64,000 nucleotides of DNA, from the NCBI RefSeq assembly GCF_900102005.1, contig NZ_LT627736.1, positions 434,001 to 498,000 of the forward strand, written 5' to 3'. The notes under the pieces were generated by a model. That model worked only from the letters and a program-made list of their open reading frames with translations, made no database searches and was not told where the DNA came from. Each line of letters starts with the position of its first letter. Position 1 is the first letter of the stretch. Both the position numbers and the translations under genes were made by a program. The DNA comes from Microbacterium sp. LKL04. Lineage in GTDB: Bacteria > Actinomycetota > Actinomycetes > Actinomycetales > Microbacteriaceae. Shown piece after piece: positions 29,194 to 39,183 of this stretch.

Positions 29194-30225
29194 TCAGCTG
29201 TGCTCCTTCTTCTGCTCGGGAGTGGTCGTGGGCGTCCCGCTCGCGAGCGCCTTGGCGTCGTCGCGCCGCGTCTTGGCGAGGCTCGCGACCGTAGCCACGA
29301 CAATCGTGGCGGCGATGAACAGGAGCGAGAGCCAGATCGGGATCTCGGGAACCCACAGCAGAGGCTCGCCCCCGTTGATGAAGGGCAGCTCGTTGACGTG
29401 CAGGGCGTGGAAGAGGAGCTTGATGCCGATGAAGGCGAGGATGACCGCCAGGCCCTGAGCCAGGTACACGAGACGCTCGAGCAGGCCGCCGATGAGGAAG
29501 TAGAGCTGGCGGAGGCCCATGAGCGCGAAGGCGTTCGCGGTGAAGACGATGTACGCCTCGTTCGTGAGGCCGTAGATGGCCGGGATCGAGTCCACGGCGA
29601 AGATGAGGTCGACGAAGCCGATCGCGACGATGACGAGCAGCATCGGGGTGACGAAGCGCTTGCCGTCCTTCTTGACCGTGAGCTTGTCGCCGTTGTACTC
29701 GTCGCTGACGGGCAGGTGGCGGCGGACGAACTGCATGAACTTGCCGTTGGCCGGGTCGGATTCGCCGTGGGTGAAGGCCTGACGGTACGCGAGGAACAGC
29801 AGCAGCGCGCCGAAGATGTAGAAGATCCACGAGAAGTTCTCGATGAGAGCGGCGCCCACCGCGATGAATCCACCGCGCATGATCAGGGCGATCACGATGC
29901 CGATCATCAGCACCTTCTGCTGGTAGATCTTCGGAACGGCGAAGCCGGCCATGACGATCAGGAAGACGAAGAGGTTGTCGATCGACAGCGCCTTCTCGGT
30001 CAGGTAGCCGGCGAAGTACTCACCCGAGTACACCCATCCCCAGCCCGGGATGAAGCCGATGACGACGCCGAACAGCAGGGCGAGGCCGATGTAGAAGGCC
30101 GACCAGCGTGCCGATTCGGCGATGGACGGCTCGTGCGGCTTGCGCACGTGGGCGAAGAATTCGTAGACGAAGAAGGCGATCGTGACGGCGATCGTGATGC
30201 CCCAGACGAGCGGGGTGATTTCCAC
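29194..30225 (-). CDS. terC: TerC/Alx-family membrane protein, probable manganese exporter
   Basis: The 343-residue protein has about nine membrane helices with the TerC motifs EKALSIDNLFVF and FAVDSIPAI, whose acidic residues are typical of TerC/Alx metal exporters. The GTG at 30225 is chosen because GAGGAG lies six bases upstream; the ATG 48 bases further up (30273) lies inside the predicted riboswitch and would add 16 non-conserved residues. Control by a yybP-ykoY element fits a manganese export role, as known for Alx. The CorC/HlyC gene follows. Confidence 0.9.
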   Translation of the reverse strand: MEITPLVWGITIAVTIAFFVYEFFAHVRKPHEPSIAESARWSAFYIGLALLFGVVIGFIPGWGWVYSGEYFAGYLTEKALSIDNLFVFLIVMAGFAVPKIYQQKVLMIGIVIALIMRGGFIAVGAALIENFSWIFYIFGALLLFLAYRQAFTHGESDPANGKFMQFVRRHLPVSDEYNGDKLTVKKDGKRFVTPMLLVIVAIGFVDLIFAVDSIPAIYGLTNEAYIVFTANAFALMGLRQLYFLIGGLLERLVYLAQGLAVILAFIGIKLLFHALHVNELPFINGGEPLLWVPEIPIWLSLLFIAATIVVATVASLAKTRRDDAKALASGTPTTTPEQKKEHS

Positions 30226-30257
30226 AGGAGTCTCCTCGATGGCGTGAACAGATGACG

Positions 30258-30355
30258 CCAGAGTCTTCTCCATCTCGATTGCTCGAGACCGGTGGTCCGG
30301 GATGCGCCTTCACATCCGTAATGACGAACCGACCGTATCGGAGTACTCCCCCTGG
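30258..30355 (-). ncRNA. Probable yybP-ykoY manganese riboswitch upstream of terC
   Basis: Read on the minus strand, the leader contains the conserved strings GGGGAGTA (about 30343-30351) and TCGTCATTACGG, a hairpin TCTCGA-GCAA-TCGAGA with a GNRA loop, then GGAGAAGACTC. The ends pair as P1: CCAGGG (30350-30355) with CTCTGG (30258-30263). This order matches the yybP-ykoY aptamer, which binds Mn2+ and controls TerC/Alx-type exporters. TAAAAT at 30365-30370 is a plausible -10 box that would start transcription just before the aptamer. The expression platform is not clear. Confidence 0.85.
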
Positions 30356-30420
30356 GGACTTCCGATTTTATGGGATGCCGAAGGCCAAGACTGACAATTG
30401 CCTCGACGGGGTCGGCCGTG

Positions 30421-31323
30421 CTAGCGCCCTGCGGGCTCCTTGAGGTCGTCGCTCGCGTACGGCGCGGGCGCCGGTGCGTGCGCGTACGGGATGAACCAGC
30501 TCGCGAAGTCGAGGGGAGGGGTCGCCGCTGCGGCATCCCGTTTCGACGCCGCGTCCTGCTCGGCGAACAGCGAGTCGACGTCGAGATCCTGGAACAGCAC
30601 GGTGTCGAGGTGCTCCCGCCATCCTTCGGGCAGGTCGCCGCTCAGCCGGTCCGCGTTGCGCTCCGCCTCATCGAGGACGAGTTTGAGCGCCAGCTCGTGC
30701 GCGACGGTCGGCGGGTACACGGGCGACGCGCTCAGGCGTGATGTGACCTCGATCGTCGCGGCGAGGAACTTCTGCGCGAACCCTCGGTCGTAATGGGTCG
30801 CGTACTGCGGCGGCAACTGCGAGATGACGTGGGTATCCCGCCACGCGGAGTGGTCGCCCGAGGCATCCGCCAGGTGGAGGACGTCATCGAACAGGCAGTC
30901 CACGACCATGACGGAGGCGTTCCAGACGAGTCCCTTGATGATGGTGCGCTGCCGCAACTCGGATGCCGTCGCGTCACCGGTCGCCCCGCCGAAGAGCTCG
31001 TTCAGCGCCCAGTCGATGCCAGCCAGTCTCGCGCCCGCGCGCGCCACTCGGGCGGTGTCGGACGAGCCTGCGGGTACGCCGCCCGACGTCCCCTCCCACT
31101 CGGAGTCGACGACCGCCGTGCTGGCGGATTCGATCCGGACGAGGTGATCTGCTCCCGGGGAGACCGCGACGTCGAGGAGCGACAGCAGGGCGTCCTCGGC
31201 ATCCATCGTCGACGCGGACATGCGGGACGAACCGTCGATGCCGGTGAGGAGATCGTCGGGGTGCGCGCAGACCAGATCGAGATCGATGCGGACCGACGCG
31301 CGGTAGCGAGGATCTGAGGCCAT
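30421..31323 (-). CDS. Hypothetical protein, 300 residues
   Basis: I do not recognise this protein. It is soluble, with no signal peptide or membrane helix, mixed alpha/beta in the first third and mostly helical afterwards, ending in a Pro/Ala-rich tail (YAHAPAPAPYAS). Codon use is like its neighbours. The ATG at 31323 lies six bases after a TACGAT box with no ribosome site, a leaderless start. It lies between oligopeptidase B and the terC riboswitch and appears to be its own unit. Confidence 0.65.
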   Translation of the reverse strand: MASDPRYRASVRIDLDLVCAHPDDLLTGIDGSSRMSASTMDAEDALLSLLDVAVSPGADHLVRIESASTAVVDSEWEGTSGGVPAGSSDTARVARAGARLAGIDWALNELFGGATGDATASELRQRTIIKGLVWNASVMVVDCLFDDVLHLADASGDHSAWRDTHVISQLPPQYATHYDRGFAQKFLAATIEVTSRLSASPVYPPTVAHELALKLVLDEAERNADRLSGDLPEGWREHLDTVLFQDLDVDSLFAEQDAASKRDAAAATPPLDFASWFIPYAHAPAPAPYASDDLKEPAGR

Positions 31324-31362
31324 GGCGGAATCGTACCCAGCCGCGCGATGCGATCGCGACGA

Positions 31363-33477
31363 TCAGTCGGTCTCGGCGAGTCCCAGCACGTCCAGCAGCC
31401 ACGCGAGTTCGAACGCGCGCTCGCGCCACGAGTTGTACCGACCGCTGACGCCGCCGTGACCGGCGACCATCTCGCACTTCAGGAGCGCGTCCGCGCCGAC
31501 CTCGCGCAGGCGGGCCACCCACTTCGCCGGTTCCACGTAGAGGACGCGGGTGTCGTTGAGGGAGGTGACGGCGAGGATGCGGGGGTACGAGACACCGTCC
31601 TGGACGTTCTCGTAGGGCGTGTACGACTTCATGTAGGCGTAGACGTCCTCGTTGTGCAGCGGGTCACCCCACTCATCCCACTCGATGACGGTCAGCGGCA
31701 AGGAGGGGTCGAGGATCGTGGTCAGCGCATCGACGAACGGGACACCCGCGAGAACGCCGGCGAACAGATCGGGGGCGAGATTCGCCACGGCGCCCATGAG
31801 GAGCCCGCCGGCGGAGCCGCCCTCGGCGACGAGGCGATCGGGCGAGGTGTACCCCTCGGCGACGAGATGGCGGCCGACGGCCACGAAGTCGGTGAACGTG
31901 TTGCGCTTGTGGAGGAGCTTGCCCTCCTCGTACCACTGACGCCCCATCTCGCCGCCGCCGCGGACGTGGGCGATGGCGAAGACCACGCCGCGGTCCAGCA
32001 GCGAAAGGCGCGCCACCGAGAACCCCGGTTCGATCGAATGCTCGTAGGAGCCGTAGCCGTAGAGATGGACGGGGCGCGGGGACCTGCCCGGCTCGCCGAA
32101 CGAGCGCTTCCACACGAGCGAGACGGGGATCCGCGTGCCGTCGTCGGCGATCGCCCAGACCCTCTCCTGTCCGTAGTCCGAGGCGTCGTAGCCCCCGAGG
32201 ACGGGCTGGCTCTTGCGGTGCAGGAGCTCGCCCGTGGCGACCTCGTAGTCGAAGACCGTGCCCGGGGTCACGAACGAGGCGTACCCGAGCCGGATGACGG
32301 GCGGTGCCCACTCCGACGACCCGCTCGCCCCGACCGCGTACAGCGGCTCCTCGAACGCGATCTCGCGGACGTCGTCGGTCGCGTAGTCGAGGATGCCGAC
32401 CCGGGCGAGACCGTCGCGTCGGTACTCGACGATCGCCCAGTCGCGGTACGCCGAGGCGTCCAGCAATCTACGCCCGGGGAGGTGCGGAAGGACGACGTGG
32501 CGCGACCCGGTCGGATCGGATGCCGCGACCCGGACCAGTTCGAAGTCCAGGGCGCCGTCGTTGTGCAGGATGTAGAGGACGTCCTCGCCGCCGACGACCG
32601 CGTGGGTGAGCGAGTACTCCACGCCTTCGCGGCGCGGCCACACGGAGCGCGGCTCGGCGGTGAGGTCGTCGGCCGGGACCAGGTACTCCTCGGAGGTGAT
32701 GGACGATCCGACCCCGATCACGAGGAACCGGTCGCTGCGGGTGAAACCGGCGCCGACCCAGTAGCGCTCGTCGGGTTCGGTGAAGAGGATCCGATCCGAA
32801 GCGGCATCCGTCCCCACGACGTGGAGCCAGACGGTGTCGGGACGCCACGCGTCGTCGACCGTCGTGTAGACGACGTGCCGGCCGTCGGGGGAGAAGACCG
32901 CGCCCGAGGACGTGTTCTCGATGACATCGGGCAGATCCTCACCCGACGCGAGGTCGCGGATGCGGAGCGTGTAACGCTCGTCGCCGGCGATGTCGACGCC
33001 GTACAGCAGGCGCGTGCCGTCGTTCGAGACGTCGAGGCTCCCGAGCGAGAAGAAGTCGTGGCCGTCGGCTTCGACGTTGCCGTCGAGCAGGACCTGTTCG
33101 CCGGGGACGTCCGTGTCGGGTGACAGCACCGGCGGGGTCCAGTCGTCGACGTCCGCGATGGGGGCGCGGCAGTTGATGCCGTACTGCTTGCCCTCCAGGG
33201 TGCGTCCGTAGTACCACCACTGCCCGCGCCGTGAGGGTACCGAGAGATCCGTCTCGAGCGTGCGGCCCTTGATCTCGTCGAAGATCCGGTTCCGGAGACC
33301 CTCCAGGTGCGCCGTGCGCTGATCGGTGTAGGCGTTCTCGGCCTCGAGGTGACCGACGACCTCGGTGTCCTCCTTCGCGCGCAGCCATTCATACGGATCC
33401 GAGACGGCGTCGCCGTGATGGGTCCGGGTGAAGGGGCGGCGGTCGGCGACGGGCGGTGTCACAGCTTCGGAAGTCAC
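31363..33477 (-). CDS. ptrB: Oligopeptidase B-type S9 peptidase
   Basis: The 704-residue enzyme has an N-terminal seven-bladed propeller and a C-terminal alpha/beta-hydrolase domain. The nucleophile is Ser555 in GGSAGG, with Asp642 (SLNDTRV) and His674 (AGHGGVSG) completing the triad. Length and motifs fit prolyl oligopeptidase-family protease II, a cytoplasmic enzyme that cleaves short peptides after basic residues. The GTG at 33477 follows a TAGCGT box (33484-33489) by six bases, a leaderless start. It is divergent from pit. Confidence 0.92.
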   Translation of the reverse strand: MTSEAVTPPVADRRPFTRTHHGDAVSDPYEWLRAKEDTEVVGHLEAENAYTDQRTAHLEGLRNRIFDEIKGRTLETDLSVPSRRGQWWYYGRTLEGKQYGINCRAPIADVDDWTPPVLSPDTDVPGEQVLLDGNVEADGHDFFSLGSLDVSNDGTRLLYGVDIAGDERYTLRIRDLASGEDLPDVIENTSSGAVFSPDGRHVVYTTVDDAWRPDTVWLHVVGTDAASDRILFTEPDERYWVGAGFTRSDRFLVIGVGSSITSEEYLVPADDLTAEPRSVWPRREGVEYSLTHAVVGGEDVLYILHNDGALDFELVRVAASDPTGSRHVVLPHLPGRRLLDASAYRDWAIVEYRRDGLARVGILDYATDDVREIAFEEPLYAVGASGSSEWAPPVIRLGYASFVTPGTVFDYEVATGELLHRKSQPVLGGYDASDYGQERVWAIADDGTRIPVSLVWKRSFGEPGRSPRPVHLYGYGSYEHSIEPGFSVARLSLLDRGVVFAIAHVRGGGEMGRQWYEEGKLLHKRNTFTDFVAVGRHLVAEGYTSPDRLVAEGGSAGGLLMGAVANLAPDLFAGVLAGVPFVDALTTILDPSLPLTVIEWDEWGDPLHNEDVYAYMKSYTPYENVQDGVSYPRILAVTSLNDTRVLYVEPAKWVARLREVGADALLKCEMVAGHGGVSGRYNSWRERAFELAWLLDVLGLAETD

Positions 33478-33555
33478 CCGACCACGCTAACCGACCCTCG
33501 CGAGCGCGCGCGGGTTATGCCATGGCGCAACGTGTGCGAGGATTTTCCAGGCCCG

Positions 33556-33584
33556 ACTGAACACTCGCTGACGTCTGGGTGAAC
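33556..33584 (+). promoter_or_regulatory. PHO-box-like repeats upstream of pit
   Basis: Three units at 11-bp steps, ACTGAAC (33556), GCTGACG (33567) and GGTGAAC (33578-33584), match the GGTGAAC unit at 5/7, 4/7 and 7/7. They lie 64 bases before the pit start. The units read GTTCACC on the strand opposite to pit, unlike at pstS, so the effect could be repression or control of the divergent gene. The weaker units make this a tentative call. Confidence 0.45.
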
Positions 33585-33647
33585 TTTTCGTTCGCACTGC
33601 CGATCGCCGCGGCGCCCGTTCCCCCGATTCCCGACGGAAAGCGAACT

Positions 33648-34898
33648 GTGGAGACCGCAGCACTCATCGTCGTCCTGGTCATCGCACTGGCACTGTTCTT
33701 CGACTTCACCAACGGCTTCCACGACACCGCCAACGCGATGGCCACGCCCATCGCGACGGGTGCCCTGAAGCCCAAGGTCGCCGTGCTCCTGGCTGCCGTC
33801 CTCAACCTCGTCGGCGCGTTCCTGTCGACCGAGGTCGCCAAGACCATCTCGGGTGGCATGATCCGCGAGGATCAGCTCTCGCAATCGATCTTCCCGGCCA
33901 TCATCTTCGCCGGGCTCATCGGAGCCATCACCTGGAACATGCTGACGTGGCTCCTGGGGCTCCCCTCGAGCTCGTCGCATGCCCTGTTCGGCGGCCTCAT
34001 CGGCGCGACGGTCGTCGGCGCCTCCATCAGCGCCATCGATACGGGAGTCGTGCTCTCGAAGGTCGTCCTCCCGGCGCTCATCGCGCCGCTCACCGCCGGC
34101 ATCATCGCCTTCGTGGCGACCAAGATCGCCTACGTCGTGACCCGTCGCTACGACAACAAGCCCGACGGGCGCGACGGCTTCCGCTGGGGACAGATCTTCA
34201 CGTCATCGCTGGTCGCGCTCGCCCACGGCACGAACGACGCGCAGAAGACGATGGGTGTCATCACCCTCGCGCTCATCACGGTCGGCTGGCAGACCCAGTC
34301 CGACCCGCAGCTCTGGGTGATCTTCGCCTGCGCCTTCACGATCGCCCTCGGCACCTACATGGGCGGCTGGCGCATCATCCGCACCCTCGGCAAGGGCCTC
34401 ACCGACGTGAAGCCGGCGCAGGGCTTCTCGGCAGAGGCATCCACCGCCTCGACGATCCTCGCCTCGAGCGCCCTCGGGTTCGCGCTGTCGACGACCCAGG
34501 TGGCCTCGGGCTCCGTCATCGGATCCGGCCTCGGGCGCCGCGGCGCGGTCGTCCGCTGGGGCACGGTCGGACGCATCACGGTGGGCTGGGTGCTGACGCT
34601 CCCGGCGGCCGGCATCGTCGGAGCGCTCGCCGCGTTCCTCATCGTGGGCTTCGAGAACCTGTTCGGGCAGGGCGTCGGTGAGCTCATCGGCGTCATCATC
34701 GGCGCGGTCATCGCCGTCGCGATCGTCCTCGCCATCTTCCTGCGGTCGCGTCGCAGCGAGGTCACCGCGGCCAACGCGATGAGCGAGGTGGCCGACTCCG
34801 GCGCCGCGGTCGACCTCACCGAGGAGCCGCCGCCCACACGGCGTCAGCAGCGCGTCGCGCAGGCGGCCGCCGCATCCGACGAGGAGGGCGTCCGATGA
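33648..34898 (+). CDS. pit: Inorganic phosphate transporter Pit family
   Basis: Pit is a low-affinity metal-phosphate symporter that complements Pst. The 416-residue protein has about ten membrane helices and the two PHO-4 repeats with the signatures FDFTNGFHDTANAMA and ALAHGTNDAQKTMG. The C-terminal tail is cytoplasmic and rich in Glu/Arg. The GTG at 33648 is preferred because GGAAAG precedes it and the transporter family starts there; an earlier GTG (33579) overlaps the PHO-like repeats. The stop overlaps the next small gene by four bases. Confidence 0.94.
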   Translation: METAALIVVLVIALALFFDFTNGFHDTANAMATPIATGALKPKVAVLLAAVLNLVGAFLSTEVAKTISGGMIREDQLSQSIFPAIIFAGLIGAITWNMLTWLLGLPSSSSHALFGGLIGATVVGASISAIDTGVVLSKVVLPALIAPLTAGIIAFVATKIAYVVTRRYDNKPDGRDGFRWGQIFTSSLVALAHGTNDAQKTMGVITLALITVGWQTQSDPQLWVIFACAFTIALGTYMGGWRIIRTLGKGLTDVKPAQGFSAEASTASTILASSALGFALSTTQVASGSVIGSGLGRRGAVVRWGTVGRITVGWVLTLPAAGIVGALAAFLIVGFENLFGQGVGELIGVIIGAVIAVAIVLAIFLRSRRSEVTAANAMSEVADSGAAVDLTEEPPPTRRQQRVAQAAAASDEEGVR

Positions 34899-35230
34899 GC
34901 GTCAGCATCGACTGGCTCGCCTTCGTCCAGGTCTTCGTCGCCGCGATCCTCGCCGCGTCGGTCGTCGTCTTCTTCTACGCCGTCGGGTTGCGGCTGCTCG
35001 TCCTCGCCGGGCGCGTGCCCGTCGTGATCCCCGCCACCTTCACGGACGCGCTGACGGTCATGACGCCGAAGGAGCAGAAGCGGGCGGCGAAGGCAGCCAA
35101 GAAGGCCGCGAAGAAGAACCCGCTCAGCCCCGCGCAGAAGCGCGTCGCCCTGGTGAGCGCATACGGGTCGTTCGCCGTCTGCGGGCTCGTCGTCCTCGGC
35201 GGGCTCCTGCTGATCCTCTTCAACCACTGA
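34895..35230 (+). CDS. Small two-helix membrane protein coupled to pit
   Basis: The 111-residue protein has two hydrophobic helices (about 9-32 and 88-109) flanking a Lys/Ala-rich cytoplasmic loop (KRAAKAAKKAAKKN). Its ATG overlaps the pit stop (ATGA), so it is co-translated with pit and may be a partner of the transporter. I see no known domain. Confidence 0.75.
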   Translation: MSVSIDWLAFVQVFVAAILAASVVVFFYAVGLRLLVLAGRVPVVIPATFTDALTVMTPKEQKRAAKAAKKAAKKNPLSPAQKRVALVSAYGSFAVCGLVVLGGLLLILFNH

Positions 35231-35266
35231 CCGCGCACCGTCCGGGACCGTCAATAGGCTGACGAT

Positions 35267-36169
35267 ATGCAGTCCGTCTCCTTCGGCCGGCACGCGCCCG
35301 CCCTCCGCTCGATCGTCCACCTCAGCGACACCCACCTGCTCGCGGGCGATCGTCGGCTCGGCGGCGCGTACGACTCGACCGGGGGAGCAGAGGCCGCCCT
35401 TGCGGCGATCGAGCGCACCGGCATCCGTCCCGACGCCCTCATCGTGACGGGCGACCTGACGGACCTCGGCGAGCCCGAGGCGTATCGGCGCCTGCGCGAG
35501 ATCGTCGAGCCGGTCGCGGAACGGCTCGACGCGCCGATCGTCTGGGTCGCAGGCAACCACGATGAACGCCCCGCGATGCGCGAGGGTCTGTTCGACGAAC
35601 CAGCCTCGCTCGAGCCGCTCACGGCCGTGCACGACCTCGGCGGGCTGCGACTGGTCGTGCTCGATTCGACGGTTCCCGGCTGGCATCACGGCGAGGTCGA
35701 CGCGGCCCAGCGCGAATGGCTCCGCGGCGTCCTCGCCGAGCCGGCGCCGCTCGGCACCCTCCTCGCACTCCACCACCCACCTCTGCCGAGCCACATCCCG
35801 TTCTTCGACATCCTCGAGCTCCGGGAGCAGGACGCCCTCGCCGACATCGTCGCCGGAACCGACGTGCGCGGCATCCTCGCCGGCCACCTGCACTACTCGA
35901 CGAGCGGGACCTTCGCCGGCCTCCCCGTGAGTGTGGCGTCGGCCACCTGCTACACGATGAATCTGCAGCGACCCGCAACGGACGTGAACGGGATGGATGC
36001 CGGCCAGTCCTTCCACCTCGTCCACGTGTACGACGACACGATCACCCACACCGTCGTGCCTGTCGTAGATGCCCCCACCGGCGACTACTTCTCGGCCGAA
36101 TGGGTCGAGAGGATGGCAGCCCTCAGCCCGCAGGAGCGCCTCGAGGCGTTCTCGCGCAAACCTTCCTGA
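35267..36169 (+). CDS. CpdA-like calcineurin-type metallophosphoesterase
   Basis: The 300-residue protein has the full set of metal motifs in order: SDTHL, GDLTD, GNHDE, HHPPLP and GHLHYS. This fits class III cyclic-nucleotide phosphodiesterases (CpdA/Icc) or related phosphodiesterases. The ATG at 35267 lies six bases after a TAGGCT box (35255-35260), a leaderless start. Its own promoter separates it from the pit operon. The actual substrate is not certain. Confidence 0.87.
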   Translation: MQSVSFGRHAPALRSIVHLSDTHLLAGDRRLGGAYDSTGGAEAALAAIERTGIRPDALIVTGDLTDLGEPEAYRRLREIVEPVAERLDAPIVWVAGNHDERPAMREGLFDEPASLEPLTAVHDLGGLRLVVLDSTVPGWHHGEVDAAQREWLRGVLAEPAPLGTLLALHHPPLPSHIPFFDILELREQDALADIVAGTDVRGILAGHLHYSTSGTFAGLPVSVASATCYTMNLQRPATDVNGMDAGQSFHLVHVYDDTITHTVVPVVDAPTGDYFSAEWVERMAALSPQERLEAFSRKPS

Positions 36170-36177
36170 GCCACCGC

Positions 36178-36208
36178 TTGACTTCACGCGCGCTCGAAGT
36201 TCTACCGT
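36178..36208 (+). promoter_or_regulatory. MerR-type promoter with 19-bp spacer and dyad operator
   Basis: TTGACT (36178-36183) and TACCGT (36203-36208) are -35 and -10 boxes separated by 19 bp, the over-long spacer typical of MerR-activated promoters. The dyad ACTTC (36181-36185) and GAAGT (36196-36200) lies in the spacer, where MerR proteins bind and untwist DNA. The -10 box ends six bases before the merR ATG. Confidence 0.75.
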
Positions 36209-36214
36209 GAAGGC

Positions 36215-36600
36215 ATGACCCTCCTCTCCGGTCCCTCCGGCGCCTCGATCGCCGAAGCAGCCGACGCCACCGGCGTCAGCGCCCACACGCTGCGCTACTA
36301 CGAGCGGGCCGGGCTGATGCTGCACCCGGTCGACCGGGCATCGTCATCCCACCGTCGCTACTCCGACGCGGACCTCGTCTGGATCCGCTTCCTCGCGCGG
36401 CTGCGCTGGACCGGGATGCCGATCGCCACGATGCGTCGCTACACCGAGCTCGCCCGCGAAGGGGAGGGGACGGTCGCCGAACGCCGCCGGCTGCTCGTCG
36501 AGCACAGGGAGGTCGTCCGACGGCAGCTCGACGAGGTCACCCTGAGCCTCGCCGCCATCGACCACAAGATCGACATCTACGACAAGGAGATCGGCCCATC

Positions 36601-36604
<4 letters not shown>
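36215..36604 (+). CDS. MerR-family transcriptional regulator
   Basis: The 129-residue protein has the MerR winged helix at its N-terminus ([20 protein letters not shown], with [16 protein letters not shown] next) and a C-terminal dimerisation helix. No effector-binding cysteine cluster is visible, so metals are unlikely; it resembles regulators beside aldo-keto reductases that respond to electrophiles. It is leaderless and overlaps the aldo-keto reductase start by four bases. Autoregulation from the upstream operator is expected. Confidence 0.9.
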
Positions 36605-37581
<977 letters not shown>

Positions 37582-37647
37582 GGTCGGGGGGTGCGGGGAT
37601 AGGCTCGATCCATCCCTGCACCCCTGTGACCCACGAGGACACCGCAC

Positions 37648-39105
37648 ATGGCATCTGACGCGACGACGCGCACCGAAACCGACTCCCTGGGATCGATGGA
37701 GATCCCCGCCGACGCCTATTGGGGCATCCACACGGCGAGGGCTCTGGAGAACTTCCCCATCTCGATGCGACCGATCTCGGTCTACCGCGACCTCGTCGTC
37801 GCCCTCGCGATGGTCAAGCAGGCCTCCGCGCGCGCCAACAAGGAGATCGGGGTGCTCGAGGCATCCCGCGCCGACCTCATCGATCAGGCAGCTCAGCGCG
37901 TCATCGACGGCGAGTTCCACGACCAGTTCGTCGTGGGCGTCATCCAGGGCGGCGCCGGCACCTCGACCAACATGAACGCGAACGAGGTCATCACCAACGT
38001 CGCGCTCGAGATGGCCGGACGCGAGAAGGGCGACTACGCCTTCCTGTCTCCGATCGATCACACGAACCGCAGCCAGTCCACCAACGACGTCTACCCGACG
38101 GCGATCAAGGTGGGACTCGGCCTCGACCTGCAGTCCCTCCTCGAAGAGCTGGATCTGCTGCGGCAGTCCTTCCTGAAGAAGGCCGACGAGTTCCACGACG
38201 TGCTCAAGGTGGGGCGCACCCAGTTGCAGGATGCCGTCCCCATGACGCTCGGGCAGGAGTTCCACGGGTTCGCCACAACGCTCGGGGAGGACTACCACCG
38301 CCTCCGCGAGAACGCGCACCTCCTCTACGAGATCAACATGGGTGCGACGGCCATCGGCACCGGCATCACGACGCATCCGGACTACTCCGGTGCCGTCCTG
38401 CGGCACCTGCGTGAGATCAGCGAGCTGGACCTCGAGACCGCGGAAGACCTCGTCGAGTCCACGAGCGACACCGGCGCATTCATGTCGTTCTCGTCGTCGC
38501 TCAAGCGCAACGCGATCAAGCTGTCCAAGATCAGCAACGACCTGCGCCTGCTCTCCAGCGGTCCCCAGGCGGGCTTCGGCGAGATCAACCTGCCGCCGCG
38601 CCAGGCGGGCTCGAGCATCATGCCCGGCAAGGTGAACCCGGTCATCCCCGAGGTCGTGAATCAGGTCGCCTTCGCCGTCGCAGGCGCCGACCTCACGGTG
38701 ACGATGGCGGTCGAAGGCGGTCAGCTGCAGCTGAACGCCTTCGAGCCGGTCATCGCGCACTCGATCTTCCAGTCGATCACCTGGATGCGGCGCGGCATGC
38801 GCACGCTCCGCGTCAACTGCGTCGACGGCATCACCGCCAATCGCGAACGACTCGGCACGATGGTCGGCTCGTCCGTCGGCGTCATCACGGCGCTGACGCC
38901 GTTCATCGGGTACACGGCGGCGGCGGCCCTCGCGAAGACGGCTCTGCTGACCAAGCGCAACGTGGGAGACCTCGTCGTCGAGGCCGGCCTGATGTCACGC
39001 GACGAGGTCGACAAGCAGCTGTCCCCGGCGCGGCTGTCGGGTCTGCAGGCGGTCACGCGCGCGATCCCGATTATCACGAAACCGACCGCTGCGGACCAGA
39101 ATTGA
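37648..39105 (+). CDS. aspA: Aspartate ammonia-lyase
   Basis: The enzyme splits aspartate into fumarate and ammonia. The 485-residue protein has the fumarase/aspartase superfamily signature GSSIMPGKVNP (321-331) with the catalytic serine loop. The string GGAGTSTNMNANEV, rather than the SGTQSNMN form of class II fumarase, supports aspartase. GAGGA lies about nine bases before the ATG. It stands alone between the AKR operon and a small membrane gene. Confidence 0.93.
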   Translation: MASDATTRTETDSLGSMEIPADAYWGIHTARALENFPISMRPISVYRDLVVALAMVKQASARANKEIGVLEASRADLIDQAAQRVIDGEFHDQFVVGVIQGGAGTSTNMNANEVITNVALEMAGREKGDYAFLSPIDHTNRSQSTNDVYPTAIKVGLGLDLQSLLEELDLLRQSFLKKADEFHDVLKVGRTQLQDAVPMTLGQEFHGFATTLGEDYHRLRENAHLLYEINMGATAIGTGITTHPDYSGAVLRHLREISELDLETAEDLVESTSDTGAFMSFSSSLKRNAIKLSKISNDLRLLSSGPQAGFGEINLPPRQAGSSIMPGKVNPVIPEVVNQVAFAVAGADLTVTMAVEGGQLQLNAFEPVIAHSIFQSITWMRRGMRTLRVNCVDGITANRERLGTMVGSSVGVITALTPFIGYTAAAALAKTALLTKRNVGDLVVEAGLMSRDEVDKQLSPARLSGLQAVTRAIPIITKPTAADQN

Positions 39106-39183
39106 TTCCAGGTTGTCTGAGAGAACCATGAACGCTAGCGTCGGGGTCGTATCTCGGCCGATCTGCGATGTGAAGGACACCCC

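Noticed and set aside
30226..30273. ATG at 30273 as the terC start
   Set aside because: It lies in the riboswitch 3' strand, has no ribosome site and adds non-conserved residues; the GTG at 30225 has GAGGAG.
33579..33647. GTG at 33579 as the pit start
   Set aside because: It overlaps the PHO-like repeats and adds a non-conserved segment; 33648 has GGAAAG upstream.
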